A stretch of 64,000 nucleotides of DNA from Glossina fuscipes (taxonomy: Eukaryota > Arthropoda > Insecta > Diptera > Glossinidae). The position numbers and the translations under genes were made by a program. Below are positions 63,337 through 64,000 of this stretch, in pieces. Every line of letters starts with the position of its first letter. The first letter of the stretch is position 1. Location of the stretch: positions 2,543,046 through 2,607,045 of the forward strand of contig NW_023998414.1 of NCBI RefSeq assembly GCF_014805625.2, given 5' to 3'. The notes below the pieces were generated by a model, which was given only the letters and a program-made list of their open reading frames with translations, searched no databases and was not told where the DNA came from.

Positions 63337-63844
63337 CTAACCGCTAGACCCACCATACATGTAGCCACAACCTTCGAGATAATTGCATCCCCAGCCTCTT
63401 TGCTAATTACCGCTTAAGACCAGAAGGTAATTACAGTCGCAGCTTCCGGGGTAACTGTAATTGCAGCTCTCGATGCAACCTCAGCCTTGGCGGTAGGTAC
63501 CGTCCCGCCCAAAGAGACACTTGCAGTCGCAGTTTTTACGGTATTTGTAGCTCCAATGTCTGAAGAAGTTAGTAGCAGTTCCCGAATTAGTCGCAGTCAT
63601 AGGCCACCAGGTGATTGTAGCGGTGCTGCCGCAGTCCCGGTGTTATTTGCGGATCCATTTCTCTTGCAGTCACAATCTACGCAGTAATTGCAGCCGTAGC
63701 CACGTCGATATATGTAGCTGCCTGCAGATTAATCGCAATCGCAAATCTCAAGGCAATTGCAGTTGCAGCCTTGAAGTAGCCGTAGGCGGAAATTGTCAAC
63801 TTGTAAACAGTAATAAATGTGATAAAAATTTTGAAATTTGTCAT
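63337..63844 (-). pseudogene. decayed gene for a secreted Gly/Cys/Tyr-rich tandem-repeat protein
   Basis: The minus-strand ATG at 63844 opens MTNFKIFITFITVYKLTIS then AYGY, a good signal peptide with a probable cut after Ser19/Ala20. A one-base slip at about 63776 moves into a frame with 24-bp units: LQGCNCNC, LEICDCD*, (SAGSYIY), RRGYGCNY, CVDCDCKR. After a further net frameshift at about 63600 come RKNCDCKC, LFGRDGTY, RQG*GC, IESCNYSY, PGSCDCNY, LLVLSGN*, QRGWGCNY, LEGCGY, then MYGGSSG and a TAG at 63337. The consensus unit is about L-x-G-C-x-C-N-Y. Three stops stand where the consensus has Tyr or Cys (TAA, TAG, TGA), each one base from TAC or TGC. Gly/Tyr/Cys repeats with a signal peptide suggest a cuticle, eggshell or silk-like structural protein; that role is inference. 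Without repair the frame from the ATG would give only about 55 residues. Confidence 0.65.
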
Positions 63845-64000
63845 AAAGAAAGTTCAGAAGCAGAACTCTCTTTAGTAATTTTGATTAATGCCTTGCTTCG
63901 ATTAGTAAATACAATCGCATCGATAGGACGAGTTATGTGAAACGTGGTATTTAAAAATGCGAAAGGACTACGAAAAGAAAACGATTTCTATTGGTTTTGC
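63845..64000 (-). promoter_or_regulatory. possible upstream region of the repeat-protein pseudogene
   Basis: On the minus strand an A/T-rich ATTTTTAAATACC lies about 100 bp before the ATG and could be a weak TATA-like site. Nothing else is distinctive, and the window ends here, so any further promoter or leader exon is out of view. Confidence 0.2.

Noticed and set aside
63487..63940. Plus-strand Ala/Val-rich ORFs at 63487-63687 and 63611-63940.
   Set aside because: They are antisense readings of the 24-bp repeats. The signal peptide and the Cys/Tyr register on the minus strand explain the locus better.

Overview
Organism. This looks like nuclear DNA from a dipteran insect, probably a calyptrate (muscoid or tsetse-like) fly. 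It is very AT-rich and crowded with dinucleotide and trinucleotide microsatellites and long A/T homopolymers. It carries repeated copies of a dipteran interspersed element with a TA-rich core and GTCY tract (mini-me/INE-1-like), several dead Tc1/mariner fragments, and a nuclear copy of an insect mitochondrial COI segment that reads openly only with TGA as Trp. The genus cannot be settled from the sequence. Layout. No intact protein-coding gene is supported in the 64 kb; most open frames are short and either low-complexity or lie inside repeats. The window behaves like a large intron or a gene-poor intergenic region. 0-10 kb: a GA microsatellite, a mariner transposase N-terminal fragment (135-344), interspersed-element copies (2385, 5893, 7675) and a Tc1-like DNA-binding-domain fragment (8191-8409). 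10-22 kb: a mariner C-terminal fragment on the minus strand that has lost its catalytic acids (about 11607-11735), two minus-strand element copies (19330-19480, 19800-19975) and many microsatellites. 22.9-24.4 kb: the densest insertion cluster, holding a tRNA-derived SINE-like unit, a block with two 11-bp hairpins, the COI NUMT (23492-23774), an interspersed element directly abutting the NUMT, and another mariner-like remnant. 25-47 kb: mostly unique AT-rich DNA with the longest poly(T) runs (45-48 nt) and a roughly 0.5 kb purine-rich tract. 47-62 kb: a decayed mariner fragment (47677-47928), element copies (48540, 61894), higher-order microsatellites and a decayed LTR-retrotransposon Gag zinc-knuckle fragment (61020-61285). 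63.3-63.85 kb: the most interesting locus, a minus-strand pseudogene with an intact signal-peptide start followed by degenerate 24-bp tandem repeats encoding an 8-residue Gly/Cys/Tyr unit. How the parts relate. Nothing here suggests a pathway or operon. The coherent story is decay: transposon fossils, a mitochondrial insertion and microsatellites, some of which grow inside the interspersed elements, plus one dead or dying gene for a repetitive secreted protein at the right edge.
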